Below are positions 35,464 through 43,978 of a stretch of 64,000 bases of DNA, in pieces. Location: contig NZ_ABCF01000005.1 in assembly GCF_000181495.1 (NCBI RefSeq), positions 38,720-102,719 on the forward strand, given 5' to 3'. The first letter of the stretch is position 1. Each line of letters opens with the position of its first letter. Under the pieces are notes generated by a model. It made no database searches and had not been told where the DNA came from. It worked only from the letters and a program-made list of their open reading frames with translations. A program made the translations under genes and the position numbers. The stretch comes from Bacillus sp. SG-1 (GTDB lineage Bacteria; Bacillota; Bacilli; Bacillales; Bacillaceae_B).

Positions 35464-35940
35464 TTGGAAATAGACAGCAATTTGCAGCAAATCACAAGTA
35501 CCTTACAAGCAAGAGCGGGCAGCAGCGTCAATGTGATCCTGGAAAAAAACTTTCCCGGAAAAAGGATTGCTGGCGGAAAGTACAATATGGGCACACATAC
35601 AATTACGATGTATATTGACGAAATCAAGAGACAGTGTAAAATGCTGTTCTCTTCACTGGAAAACTTTTATGAATATTTTGCAGTTGTCTTTGCTCATGAA
35701 CTAGGTCATGCGGAAGACGAGGAGCTTGAGGCATTGGCGGAGCGAATGGACACAGCAGATGACTATGAACGAAAGAAACTGGCCTTGCAGATTGAAGAGA
35801 ATGCCTGGTGCATAGCCAAAGAACTGATTCCTGAAATTGACAGTAATTTCACGCGCCAAATCATACAGGAATCATTGCTCTCCTATCGCGACCAAGTCAA
35901 GACAGAAACCGTCTCTGTACCTGCCTGCATAATTCCATGA
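35464..35940 (+). CDS. Small zinc metallopeptidase-like protein with HELGH motif
   Basis: 158 residues (start uncertain). VVFAHELGHAEDEELEAL carries HExxH, whose Glu would be the catalytic base, and the following acids could provide the third zinc ligand, as in gluzincin-type minimal metallopeptidases. No signal peptide, so cytosolic. Metallopeptidase genes of this kind are found beside PspA/DUF350 clusters. AAAGGTG precedes GTG 35452, TTG 35458 and TTG 35464; spacing favours 35464. The strong terminator upstream suggests its own promoter. Confidence 0.7.
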   Translation: MEIDSNLQQITSTLQARAGSSVNVILEKNFPGKRIAGGKYNMGTHTITMYIDEIKRQCKMLFSSLENFYEYFAVVFAHELGHAEDEELEALAERMDTADDYERKKLALQIEENAWCIAKELIPEIDSNFTRQIIQESLLSYRDQVKTETVSVPACIIP

Positions 35941-35986
35941 TGCTCTCTTCATACTATAAGTGTAACAATTTAAAGGAGAGATGAGC

Positions 35987-36121
35987 ATGGGACGCACAAA
36001 GTCTGGCAACGCTAACGCACAGCGTAATGACAACCAGAAAAAAGGAAACCGAACGAGTAGTGAAATGGTCGAATTCACGACAGGTGACGTGAAGAAGAAT
36101 AAGAACCGATTCCAGGATTAA
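35987..36121 (+). CDS. Small basic polar protein, 44 residues
   Basis: AAAGGAGAG lies 6 nt before ATG 35987, and a strong terminator follows, so this is a real short gene. The protein (MGRTKSGNANAQRNDNQKK start, KKNKNRFQD end) is rich in Asn, Lys, Gln and Gly, without hydrophobic core. Its composition resembles small spore-associated or acid-soluble proteins of Bacillus, but I do not recognise a named family. Confidence 0.75.
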   Translation: MGRTKSGNANAQRNDNQKKGNRTSSEMVEFTTGDVKKNKNRFQD

Positions 36122-36124
36122 TGA

Positions 36125-36157
36125 AAAGGGCATCTCTCTTTATGAGGTGCCCTTTTT
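36125..36157 (+). terminator. Terminator after the 44-residue gene
   Basis: AAGGGCATCTC with GAGGTGCCCTT and T5. Confidence 0.85.
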
Positions 36158-36194
36158 GTGTGATATTCTGCTTTTTGAGTTTGTTGTTACATTT

Positions 36195-36480
36195 GTCGAA
36201 AAATGTAGAATGGTCGATAAGTTATAGGTTTCCGCCGATAAAATTGGGAAATCGCTGATAAAACTGAGTAATCGCCGATAAATCTCAAAAATCGCTGATA
36301 AAACTGAGTAATCGCCGATAAAAAGTCTTACGGGGTGCGCTCTAAAATTCAAATGGGCGATATTCGACAAGGCTTGGCTGTTAATCGATAAAGAGCGGCT
36401 GATATTCGACACGCAGCGGCCGAAAAACGACAAACTAAGGGCGTTATTCGACAAAACACCAGCCAATAACCGGAAAAGCA
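36195..36480. repeat. Two adjoining arrays: 20-nt period (CGATAAA core), then 21-nt period (TATTCGACA core)
   Basis: CGATAA or TGATAA starts at 36215, 36236, 36256, 36276, 36296 and 36316 (steps 21, 20, 20, 20, 20). After a 49-nt gap a second set with TTCGACA-like cores has CGA at 36365, 36386, 36407, 36428 and 36449, exactly 21 nt apart, plus a last CCGG unit near 36470. The core of the second set, read on the minus strand, is TGTCGAATA, which is also the core at 61260-61350. It lies between convergent genes. Confidence 0.8.
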
Positions 36481-36486
36481 AATACC

Positions 36487-38022
36487 TCAGTAACCCAATT
36501 TCTTCAAAGGCTTCTTAGCAGGCCCTTCTAAAACATCTCCATCAATGGAAAACCGGGAGCCATGACACGGGCAGTCCCAAGTGCGTTCCCCATGATTCCA
36601 GTTGACTTCACAGCCCAAATGAGTACAGGTGGTATCAACGAGGTGAAGATTGCCTTCTTCATCCTTGTAGCCACCGCCTTTTTGGCCATTGACGGATACA
36701 TGGGCGCCTTCCCCAATCTTCAAGTCATCCGGTGATTTGGAAGCTGGGGTTACTTTCCCCCTAATAAGATGCTTGGCGACATCGCCATTCTGCTGAAGAA
36801 AATGTTTGATGCTCGGATCGGCTGCGAACCGGGATGGGTTGAATATTTCCTCATACGGACTGGCCTTTTTTATGATGAGATCCGAAAGAATCATCCCAGC
36901 CGCAGTTCCTGATGTCATCCCCCATTTCTTAAAACCGGTCGCCACAAAGATATTTTTATGATTGGATGTAAGTTGTCCGATGTATGGAACCTTATCAACC
37001 GAGATTAAATCCTGGGCTGACCACCTGTAAGGAATCTCAGCCACACCAAGAACAGACTCAACATATTCCTGTAAAGCTTCATAGTGCTTGACGGTATCTT
37101 TACCCTGACCCGCTTTATGGTCATCGCCGCCAACCAGAATCAGTTTTTCGCCATTTACGTCGGTATAACGAAGCGAACGCGTTGGGTTTTCAGCATTTAG
37201 GTACATGCCGCCGGGGAATTCTTGTTTTGCTTTAACTCCAAGTATATAGGACCGGCTTGCGTACATTTTCGTGAAATAAAAGCCCTTTCCATCAAAAAAA
37301 GGAAAGTGGGAGCAGATCAGGACATTGTTGCAGGTCAATTTGTGTCCATCTCTCGTCACAATGACAGGATTGTTTCCTTCCTGGATATCCACGGCGGTCG
37401 TGTTTTCATAAATGGTGCCCCCGTTCTTAGTAAACTCCTCAACAAGCACTTTCAAATATTTTAATGGATGGTACTGAGCCTGCTTTTTCATGACGACAGC
37501 AGATTTGATCTCGAGGTTGATCGGCAGCTGTTCAACGAGCTCGCCGTCAATGCCGAGTTTGCTGTAAGCAGTGAATTCCTTCCGAACCTTTTGGTCGTAT
37601 TTTTCAGTTACGGCATAGACGTAGGCATCTTCTTCAGTCAGATCACACTCGATCTTCAGGTCGCTGACGTTCTTTTTTATGTATTGAAGCGCATCGTCAT
37701 TTGCCTGATAGTACGTTTTGGTGAGGTCGACGCCAAAATGCTGAATGAGTTCATCATAAATAAGCCCATGCTGTGCGGTGATTTTGGCCGTCGTATGGCC
37801 GGTTGTGCCATTGAGGATGCTGTTTGCCTCAATGATGGCTACATTTTTCCCTTGCTTGGCCAATTCATAGCCTGCTGTAATGCCGGCAATACCTCCACCG
37901 ACAATAGCGATATCTACCTCCGCGTCCTCACTTAGTGCCGGATAGCTGGTAAAGCTGACCGACTCCCTCCAGTAGGGCTCCGGCGGTTGATTCATAGCCT
38001 GATTTTTATCCTCTGCTGACAT
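36487..38022 (-). CDS. FAD-dependent oxidoreductase with C-terminal Rieske domain (YhfW-like)
   Basis: 511 residues. The N-terminal FAD-binding Rossmann motif [20 protein letters not shown] starts a DAO-type (glycine oxidase-like) domain. The C-terminal ~80 residues form a Rieske [2Fe-2S] domain with CTHLGC and CPCHGS, preceded by a linker. This domain order is that of B. subtilis YhfW. It probably moves electrons between the 2Fe-2S cluster and FAD; the substrate is unknown. TAGGAGGAG precedes ATG 38022. No terminator other than the array region lies downstream. Confidence 0.92.
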   Translation of the reverse strand: MSAEDKNQAMNQPPEPYWRESVSFTSYPALSEDAEVDIAIVGGGIAGITAGYELAKQGKNVAIIEANSILNGTTGHTTAKITAQHGLIYDELIQHFGVDLTKTYYQANDDALQYIKKNVSDLKIECDLTEEDAYVYAVTEKYDQKVRKEFTAYSKLGIDGELVEQLPINLEIKSAVVMKKQAQYHPLKYLKVLVEEFTKNGGTIYENTTAVDIQEGNNPVIVTRDGHKLTCNNVLICSHFPFFDGKGFYFTKMYASRSYILGVKAKQEFPGGMYLNAENPTRSLRYTDVNGEKLILVGGDDHKAGQGKDTVKHYEALQEYVESVLGVAEIPYRWSAQDLISVDKVPYIGQLTSNHKNIFVATGFKKWGMTSGTAAGMILSDLIIKKASPYEEIFNPSRFAADPSIKHFLQQNGDVAKHLIRGKVTPASKSPDDLKIGEGAHVSVNGQKGGGYKDEEGNLHLVDTTCTHLGCEVNWNHGERTWDCPCHGSRFSIDGDVLEGPAKKPLKKLGY

Positions 38023-38209
38023 AATACTCCTCCTAGCATTAAGCTGATATGCCTATGCTTTCCAAAAGGCTCTTTTCTTAAACTTTGTTGCTATTTGATA
38101 TGAATTTCGAAAAATATAGACATCACACACGAGATATCCGGATAAGCATGGAAGAAAAGAGCTACCCACTCTGTTCAGAAGGAATTCCCTGTACCCAGAG
38201 GAAAAATCC

Positions 38210-38237
38210 GGCCCTTGGGATTTTTCCGAAAGCAACC
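38210..38237. repeat. Perfect 10-bp inverted repeat
   Basis: GGAAAAATCC (38210-38219) with GGATTTTTCC (38228-38237), no T run. The rest of 38023-38413 has no convincing gene; GC-rich GGTGCCAGGC and GTCAGGCAC words near 38282 and 38356 are of the dispersed Bacillaceae kind. Confidence 0.55.
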
Positions 38238-38413
38238 ATTTGTGCGGAAATAGCTTTTCAAAAAGAGGAAAATTATACTTCGGTGCCAGGCGCGACCCGG
38301 ATTGTGTCGATTGGCCGGGCTGGGAGGTGTTGCCTGGTCTCAAAAATAAAGTATGTCAGGCACAACAGTCAGGCGTTGTCCCCCGTCCCCGCTGCCAAGC
38401 AACTTCCGATAAA

Positions 38414-38445
38414 TAAAAAAAGACTCCGCACATGTGCAGAGCCCC
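38414..38445 (-). terminator. Terminator after folD
   Basis: On the minus strand GCTCTGCAC pairs with GTGCGGAGT (one wobble), followed by CTTTTTTTATTT. Confidence 0.8.
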
Positions 38446-38450
38446 CATAA

Positions 38451-39296
38451 TCATATTAATTTTTCCGCCGCTTCAACGGTTTGTTTCAATAGCATCGAAA
38501 TGGTTACCGGACCGACTCCGCCGGGAACGGGGGTGATGGCATCTGCGCGTTCAAGGCATTCTTCATAGTCGACGTCACCGACATTGCCTTTGTTATAACC
38601 GGCGTCCAATACCATGGCGCCTTCTTTGATCCAGGAACCTTTGACGAAGTTCGGCTTGCCGACGGCCGCCACGACGATGTCTGCCTTTTTCACGATTTCT
38701 TCAAGGTTTTCAGTATATGAATGGCAGGTCGTCACGGTTGCATTCCGGTTCAAGAGCATCATGGAAACAGGTTTTCCCAAGATAGGGCTGCGGCCGATGA
38801 CGACAGCGTGCTTTCCTTGAATAGGCAGCTCGTAATGATCCATAATCGCCAGAATGGCCGCAGGGGTACAGGAAGGATAGGTGCCGAAACCGAGTGAAGT
38901 CTGGCCGAATCCTAAAGACGTTACACCATCCACATCTTTTTCAATCGCAATCGCTTCAAATGCAGCCCGTTCATCTATCTGTGGGGGCACAGGATGCTGC
39001 AGAAGGATTCCGTGGACCCCTTCATCCTCGTTCAATGATTGTATGGTTTCCAGTAATTCTTCCGTTGTGGTGTCGGTTGGAAGATGTATTCTTCTAGAAC
39101 GGATGCCCAGGCGTTCGCACGCATTTCCTTTCATTTTTACATAAGTGGCGGAAGACGGATCTTCTCCGACAAGGATAGTGGCAAGACAAGGAGTGATTCC
39201 ATTCTCTTTAAGTTTTTCGACTCGCGGCTTCAAATCCTCTTTTACGGCAGTTGCGACACGGTTACCATCCAGAATTAATTTTTCTTTCACAATCAT
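38451..39296 (-). CDS. folD: Bifunctional methylenetetrahydrofolate dehydrogenase/cyclohydrolase FolD
   Basis: 281 residues, normal length. It interconverts 5,10-methylene-, 5,10-methenyl- and 10-formyl-tetrahydrofolate. YVKMKGNACERLGI contains the catalytic Lys, GILLQHPVPPQID and GRSPILGKPVSMMLL are the substrate and NADP sites, and PVPGGVGPVT closes the protein. Upstream lies a ZTP riboswitch, which explains its regulation: expression rises when 10-formyl-THF is short and ZTP accumulates. AGGAGGG precedes ATG 39296. Monocistronic. Confidence 0.95.
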   Translation of the reverse strand: MIVKEKLILDGNRVATAVKEDLKPRVEKLKENGITPCLATILVGEDPSSATYVKMKGNACERLGIRSRRIHLPTDTTTEELLETIQSLNEDEGVHGILLQHPVPPQIDERAAFEAIAIEKDVDGVTSLGFGQTSLGFGTYPSCTPAAILAIMDHYELPIQGKHAVVIGRSPILGKPVSMMLLNRNATVTTCHSYTENLEEIVKKADIVVAAVGKPNFVKGSWIKEGAMVLDAGYNKGNVGDVDYEECLERADAITPVPGGVGPVTISMLLKQTVEAAEKLI

Positions 39297-39339
39297 TTTA
39301 TTCCCTCCTGGTTAATGTCAGTTGATTTTGGTTTGAGAA

Positions 39340-39485
39340 CAAGAAAAGAGACTGACTCACAGAACATACCTCTCCTTCAGAGTGGATTCTGTAAATCAGC
39401 CTCAGCCCAGGCGAACGGCTATTAAGCGTAAGAAAAGCAGCTCCCTTGTGGTTGGTTCCACAGTTTTCGCCAGTTACTGCTTTTG
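39340..39485 (-). ncRNA. ZTP (pfl) riboswitch with terminator platform, upstream of folD
   Basis: On the minus strand the conserved blocks are TAACTGGCG, GTGGAACC, ACCACAAGGGAGC and GCCGTTCGCCTGGGC, the hallmarks of the pfl motif. The aptamer spans about 39404-39485. A long terminator follows: GAGGCTGATTTACAGAA pairs with TTCTGTGAGTCAGTCTC through two wobble pairs, then TTTTCTTG. A -10 box TATACT lies at 39506-39511 (minus strand). ZTP binding should favour antitermination, switching folD on. Confidence 0.92.
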
Positions 39486-39716
39486 TCGTTATGTTTGTTG
39501 GTCTTAGTATAACACGAATGTAAAGTGTAATTCCAACATTAATGTTCGGTTTTTAAAGAAAAGCTACTGAACATAAAACTTCTTCATGCTTCGGTCAAAA
39601 GTCGCAGACCAGACTCATGCTAATTAGTGAAAGCAATCTCTCTCTAATACCCGATTAGTTTAAACAGCCTCCCCAATATAATGAATGTAACAACTGAAAC
39701 GAAAGGGGATTTTAAA

Positions 39717-40445
39717 ATGAATTCAGATAAAGTGGTTATGATTACAGGAGCTTCCAAAGGATTGGGGAGAGAGCTGGCGTTTGCTTTTGCAAAAGAGGGG
39801 GCTAAGCTTGCGATCTGTGCCCGCGGAGAGGAAAAGTTGAAGGAGGTACAACGTGACCTGGAAAGAATAGGTGCAGAGGTACTGGCGGTCGCAGCCGATG
39901 TATCGAACCAGAGAGATGTCGACCGCTTTGTTTCAATTACAGAAGGGGTCTACGGACGAGTCGATGTGCTAATCAATAATGCTTCTGTATTTGGTAAGGG
40001 GCCATGCCTGCTGCTGGATTATCTAAATGAAGAGTTTGAAGACGTGCTGAGAGTCAACGTGATGAATACGCTGATGATGACAAAACGGGTCCTGCCTGGA
40101 ATGCTTTCACGCGGAGGGGGTTCGGTCATCAATTTGACTTCGGAAGCGGGCAAAACCGGATTTGCTGAGTGGGGGGCATACGGAATCAGTAAATTTGCGG
40201 TTGAAGGAATGACGCAGACATGGGCGGATGAACTGAGTGAAACGGGTGTGCGAATGAACATGGTCGATCCGGGAGAGATGGATACGGAAATGCATGATAG
40301 GGCTGTTCCTGACTGTGACTATGAGCTTGCCAATCCTGCAGAAGTCGTAGATGTTTTCTTATATCTGGCTTCAGATGAATCATCACAGATAAACGGTCAG
40401 AGATTTGAAGCCCAAAATTTTAATGTAAGGGAGGAGGAGATCTGA
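39717..40445 (+). CDS. SDR-family oxidoreductase, first gene of an SDR-QueA-like-VOC operon
   Basis: 242 residues with intact SDR features: TGASKGLGRELA nucleotide loop, NNAS, the catalytic Ser in VINLTSEAG and YGISK with Tyr and Lys. It should be an NAD(P)H-dependent reductase or dehydrogenase of unknown substrate. GAAAGGGGAT precedes ATG 39717, and the earlier in-frame ATG 39681 has no ribosome binding site. The stop TGA overlaps the next ATG by one base (TGATG), so translation is coupled to the QueA-like gene. Confidence 0.88.
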   Translation: MNSDKVVMITGASKGLGRELAFAFAKEGAKLAICARGEEKLKEVQRDLERIGAEVLAVAADVSNQRDVDRFVSITEGVYGRVDVLINNASVFGKGPCLLLDYLNEEFEDVLRVNVMNTLMMTKRVLPGMLSRGGGSVINLTSEAGKTGFAEWGAYGISKFAVEGMTQTWADELSETGVRMNMVDPGEMDTEMHDRAVPDCDYELANPAEVVDVFLYLASDESSQINGQRFEAQNFNVREEEI

Positions 40446-41476
40446 TGACGGCGATCAATAATGCGTTCGAAATTCCGCAGTCGCTTAACGCAAAGGTTCC
40501 GGCAGAACAAAGAGGTGCGGGAAGGGATGATGTCCGCTTGATGGTCATGAACGGTGAAGAAATTCATCATGAACGTTTTTCCTCCCTCCCTGACTTCATG
40601 GAAGAAGGAGACCTTCTCGTGTTTAACAACAGCCGTACTATTCCTGCGGTCCTGAAAGGGAAGGCATGCAATAGGGAAATGGAAATCAGGTTGTCAAGGC
40701 AGCTGGATGACCAGCGCTGGGAGGCACTAATTTGGGGAGGGCTGTTTTCTGCAGGAGACGAATTGGAGCTGAAAAACGGGGTGAAGGCGGTTATCACGGG
40801 GACCGGCAATGAGAAACCGTTGGTCACTATCGACTTTTCTATAGGAGGAGTTGATCTGATCGACTATATCTACAGCTATGGAGAACCGATTCGATATGAA
40901 TATATTGATTCCCCCTGGACGCTGGATGTCTATCAGACTGCCTACGCTTCCGTTCCTGGATCCGTTGAAATGGCATCTGCCGGGAGGGCTTTCTCCTGGA
41001 GGATGTTCGAAAAATTAAAGGAAAAAGGAGTCCGGACAGCCTTTCTGACGCTTCACACCGGATTGAGTTACTATGGAAACGACCGCTGGCCGAATCCGCA
41101 AAAGCATCCGGAAGCGTTTCATATACCGGAGGAAACAGCCAAGCTTATCAACGCTGTTCGGGAAAAAAAGGGGCGTGTGATTGCCGTGGGTACGACTGTG
41201 GTAAGAGCCTTGGAAACAGCAGTTGATGAAAAAGGTTATGTTTCCGCATCAAAAGGCATCACGAACCTTTACATCCAGAAAGACTATCAGCTGAAAGCCA
41301 TCGACGGTCTTGTTACAGGCCTGCATGAACCTGAGGCGACCCACCTTGAAATGCTGGCAGCATTTACGTATGAACACCATCTCTTTGATGCATACAGACA
41401 GGCATTGAAAAAAGGATATCTGTGGCATGAGTTCGGGGATATGAATTTAATTTTTGCAGAAAGATTGAAGTCATGA
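40445..41476 (+). CDS. QueA-like SAM:tRNA ribosyltransferase-isomerase homologue, divergent
   Basis: 343 residues, the length of QueA. Shared motifs are GDLLVFNNSRTIPA, YQTAYASVPGSVEMASAGRAF and GRVIAVGTTVVRALE. In true QueA the sequence HVGLGTFxPV follows; here it is HTGLSYYGND, and the N-terminal PLRDxSR motif is RGAGRDDVR. QueA transfers and isomerises ribose from SAM onto 7-aminomethyl-7-deazaguanine in tRNA. This paralogue sits in an operon with an SDR and a VOC protein and has no queuosine genes nearby, so it may act on another substrate. Strong GGGAGGAGGAG site. Confidence 0.82.
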   Translation: MTAINNAFEIPQSLNAKVPAEQRGAGRDDVRLMVMNGEEIHHERFSSLPDFMEEGDLLVFNNSRTIPAVLKGKACNREMEIRLSRQLDDQRWEALIWGGLFSAGDELELKNGVKAVITGTGNEKPLVTIDFSIGGVDLIDYIYSYGEPIRYEYIDSPWTLDVYQTAYASVPGSVEMASAGRAFSWRMFEKLKEKGVRTAFLTLHTGLSYYGNDRWPNPQKHPEAFHIPEETAKLINAVREKKGRVIAVGTTVVRALETAVDEKGYVSASKGITNLYIQKDYQLKAIDGLVTGLHEPEATHLEMLAAFTYEHHLFDAYRQALKKGYLWHEFGDMNLIFAERLKS

Positions 41477-41823
41477 AGTGGCATCACGCCGGTATTGAGG
41501 TAAGCAGCCTGGAGAAGTCAGTCCCATTCTATGAAGAGTACTTCCAGTTTGAAGTGCAGAGCTGCCTCATGTTGGGGGAGGAAAAAATCATTTTCATGAG
41601 CCGGGGGTCTGTCGTAGTCGAGCTGATTGAGAACCCGGAAAGCCAGGCCCGCTCTTCCTCCCTCCATTTTGCTTGGGAGGTGGAGGACCTCTCCTGGTGG
41701 ATAGAGCGCTTGGAAAATTGCGGACTGCAGCCAATTGAAGGTCCGTATCAATTAGACAGCGGAATGACTGTCATTTTTTACAAAGGACCTGATGGGGAAG
41801 TGATTGAGCTCGTTTCCCAGTGA
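41473..41823 (+). CDS. VOC-family protein, third gene of the QueA-like operon
   Basis: 116 residues. MKWHHAGIEVSSLEKSVPFYEEYF opens with the metal-type His, and FYKGPDGEVIELVSQ closes with the metal Glu, so both ends of a glyoxalase-type metal site are kept. The start overlaps the QueA-like stop (ATGA). A VOC enzyme directly behind an SDR and a QueA homologue suggests a short modification pathway; the substrate is unknown. Confidence 0.85.
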   Translation: MKWHHAGIEVSSLEKSVPFYEEYFQFEVQSCLMLGEEKIIFMSRGSVVVELIENPESQARSSSLHFAWEVEDLSWWIERLENCGLQPIEGPYQLDSGMTVIFYKGPDGEVIELVSQ

Positions 41824-41896
41824 AGAGGTGTTTATTAAACTTCCATTCTATGATAAAGTATTTCGAGTGGCAAACTAACAAATAGGATGGGATTTC

Positions 41897-42541
41897 ATGA
41901 ACAGACAATACAGGTTGCGCTGGGCGTTCTTTACCATCGGACTATTGGTACTTGCATTCGGAATTACTTTAACAATAAAAGGGAAAGACCTTGGCATCGG
42001 GCCATGGGATGTTTTCCACTATGGATTGTTCTTAAAGTTCGGGCTGACGATCGGATCCTGGTCCATTATCGCAGGTCTTATCCTCTTGCTCATAACCGGT
42101 CTGGCAACAAAGACATTTCCTAAAATCGGCGCTTTCCTTAACATGCTATTAATTGGATTATTTATAGATTTCTTTAACTTTATCATTCCTGACACTTCTT
42201 CAATTGTGATACAAAGCATATTATTTGCGGCTGGGACGATCATTATCGGATACGGAATAGGAATCTATGTTTCCGCCGACTTTGGTGCGGGTCCCCGTGA
42301 CAGCTTAATGCTCCTCATTGTTGAAAAGACCGGTTGGAAGATACAATGGGTGAGAAACGGAATTGAAGTCGCCGTATTCCTTCTGGGCTGGATGTTAGGC
42401 GGTCCTGTCGGCATCGGAACAATCATTATCGCTTTCTTTCTTGGATCGGTTGTCGGTGTATCGCTGCCTCAATGCCAGCGCCTGCTCCGTACATTGGCGG
42501 AGAGAGAAAGAGAAGCAGAAACAGCTTCTACCAAAATATAA
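41897..42541 (+). CDS. YczE/YyaS/YitT-family integral membrane protein
   Basis: 214 residues with five to six membrane helices. Conserved motifs are IKGKDLGIGPWDVFHYG and VSADFGAGPRDSLMLL, the paired GxGPxD loops typical of YczE-like proteins. B. subtilis YczE affects surfactin production through an unknown mechanism; substrate and activity are not known. A short GGATGGG lies before ATG 41897. A terminator follows, so it is monocistronic. Confidence 0.85.
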   Translation: MNRQYRLRWAFFTIGLLVLAFGITLTIKGKDLGIGPWDVFHYGLFLKFGLTIGSWSIIAGLILLLITGLATKTFPKIGAFLNMLLIGLFIDFFNFIIPDTSSIVIQSILFAAGTIIIGYGIGIYVSADFGAGPRDSLMLLIVEKTGWKIQWVRNGIEVAVFLLGWMLGGPVGIGTIIIAFFLGSVVGVSLPQCQRLLRTLAEREREAETASTKI

Positions 42542-42553
42542 AGTTTTTAAAAA

Positions 42554-42583
42554 GGCATGCCCAGGTGGTGTGTCTTTTTTTTA
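42554..42583 (+). terminator. Terminator after the YczE-like gene
   Basis: GGCATGCC with GGTGTGTC (wobble pairs) and T8. Confidence 0.7.
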
Positions 42584-42685
42584 TTGCACAATGGAAATTT
42601 GATTGGTCATTTCATGAGAGAAGAAGGTAAAACTACGCTCGTTGTTGAAGAAGAGAATAGAAAAACCTATTACAGGAGGAACGGG

Positions 42686-43162
42686 ATGGAGAAAATAGCT
42701 CAATTATTCAACTATCACGCATGGGCGACAGACAAGCTGCTTGCTTATATCGAAAAAGAGGTGCCTCACACGTTTTCAGTGCAGATCAAAAGTGTATTTC
42801 CATCAATTGCAGAAACAATCCAACATCAGTATGAAGTCGATTGCTTGTGGTATGGCAGGATGAATACGGGGTTTCAAGACGACCGAAAAGAGCTTTTGAC
42901 ACTGAAAGAATACCGGATGACGTTTCAAGACTTGCACGAGGGAATCAAGAGTTTCATTGCCGACAGTCCGGATCTCACCCGACTGGTTCACTATCAAACT
43001 TCCTCTGGAGAAGAGTTCACGAATAGATTGGAAGATCTTCTTCAGCACCTTGTCAATCATGGCACTTATCACCGGGGAAATATCAGTGCCATGCTGCGCC
43101 AGCAGGGATGTCCAGGACATTCAACGGATTATATCTATTTTTTGAGAGAGATGGAACGATGA
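42686..43162 (+). CDS. DinB-family protein
   Basis: 158 residues, four-helix DinB fold. Metal ligands are likely the His in TIQHQYEVD and the pair in HLVNHGTYHRGN. CAGGAGG precedes ATG 42686; the longer upstream frame lacks a ribosome binding site. Its stop overlaps the next start (ATGA), making a translationally coupled operon with a zinc-ribbon protein and a DNA alkylation repair protein. That context hints at a role in coping with electrophilic or alkylating compounds. Confidence 0.82.
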   Translation: MEKIAQLFNYHAWATDKLLAYIEKEVPHTFSVQIKSVFPSIAETIQHQYEVDCLWYGRMNTGFQDDRKELLTLKEYRMTFQDLHEGIKSFIADSPDLTRLVHYQTSSGEEFTNRLEDLLQHLVNHGTYHRGNISAMLRQQGCPGHSTDYIYFLREMER

Positions 43163-43341
43163 AGGAATATATTGGAGAATGTCAGATTTGCAGGAAACCC
43201 CTGTATTGCCTGGATGGTTTTTTCAATGGCATTCATGACTCCGTTACGAAAAAACTTATATGTTTTAACTGTACAGAGTCACAAATGGAGGTTGAAAATG
43301 ACGTATGCGCAAAAGGTAATCGAACTCTTCAGACAGCATAA
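43159..43341 (+). CDS. Small zinc-ribbon-like protein
   Basis: 60 residues with two CxxC pairs (CQIC and CFNC) 23 residues apart, a likely four-Cys zinc site, with a short acidic tail. It overlaps the DinB gene by 4 nt and the AlkD-like gene by 44 nt, so it is a tightly packed middle gene. Function unknown. No homologous name is recalled. Confidence 0.7.
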   Translation: MKEYIGECQICRKPLYCLDGFFNGIHDSVTKKLICFNCTESQMEVENDVCAKGNRTLQTA

Positions 43342-43978
43342 AAATGAAGAAAGTGCAGGTCCGATGGAAGCTTATATGAGGAATCAGTTTGAGTTTCTCG
43401 GAATCAAAACACCGGAGAGAAAAGCGCTGTTGAGTGCACTCATTAAAGAACATGGGAACCCGGACCTTAACGAGCTTCCTGAAACGGTCAGGACACTTTG
43501 GGAGCAGCCTCAGCGTGAGTTCCAGTATGTGGCTATAACATTGCTCGATAAGCAAAGAAGAAAGCTGCAGCCGGAGCATCTTTCTCTGCTGGAGGAACTC
43601 GTTGTCACGAAATCGTGGTGGGACACAATTGACTCGATTGCTTCGCGGCTTGCAGGATTTGTGATTAATAAGTACCCGGAAGAAGGAGAAGCTTATTTGG
43701 ATAGATGGATTTCTTCCGACAATTTCTGGCTGAACCGGACAGCGATTCTTCACCAGCTTACTTACAAAGGGGATACCGATGAAGAAAAACTGTTTTCCTA
43801 TATAAAGCAGCACTCTTCCTCCAGGGAGTTTTTTATCGAAAAAGCGATAGGATGGTCACTGAGGGAGTATTCGAAAACAGCACCGGAAACCGTGGTGGAT
43901 TTTATTGAAAAGGAAGACCTTCGTCCGCTGAGCAAACGGGAAGGGTTGAAGTACTTGAAGAATAAAAAGTTAATATAG
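43298..43978 (+). CDS. AlkD-like DNA alkylation repair protein (HEAT-like repeat fold)
   Basis: 226 residues, all-helical. FEFLGIKTPERKALLSALIKEHG, EFQYVAITLLDKQ, SWWDTIDSIASRL (with the W-D of AlkD), DNFWLNRTAILHQL and FIEKAIGWSLREYSK are the expected repeats of the AlkC/AlkD superfamily, which excise or recognise 3-methyladenine and 7-methylguanine. ATG 43298 has GGAGG upstream, located inside the zinc-ribbon gene. The upstream ATG of this frame overlaps neighbours and has no ribosome binding site. Confidence 0.88.
   Translation: MTYAQKVIELFRQHKNEESAGPMEAYMRNQFEFLGIKTPERKALLSALIKEHGNPDLNELPETVRTLWEQPQREFQYVAITLLDKQRRKLQPEHLSLLEELVVTKSWWDTIDSIASRLAGFVINKYPEEGEAYLDRWISSDNFWLNRTAILHQLTYKGDTDEEKLFSYIKQHSSSREFFIEKAIGWSLREYSKTAPETVVDFIEKEDLRPLSKREGLKYLKNKKLI

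Noticed and set aside
38053..38343. Minus-strand frame between the FAD-Rieske gene and folD as a gene
   Set aside because: No ribosome binding site, atypical composition, and it overlaps an inverted repeat and repeat-like DNA.
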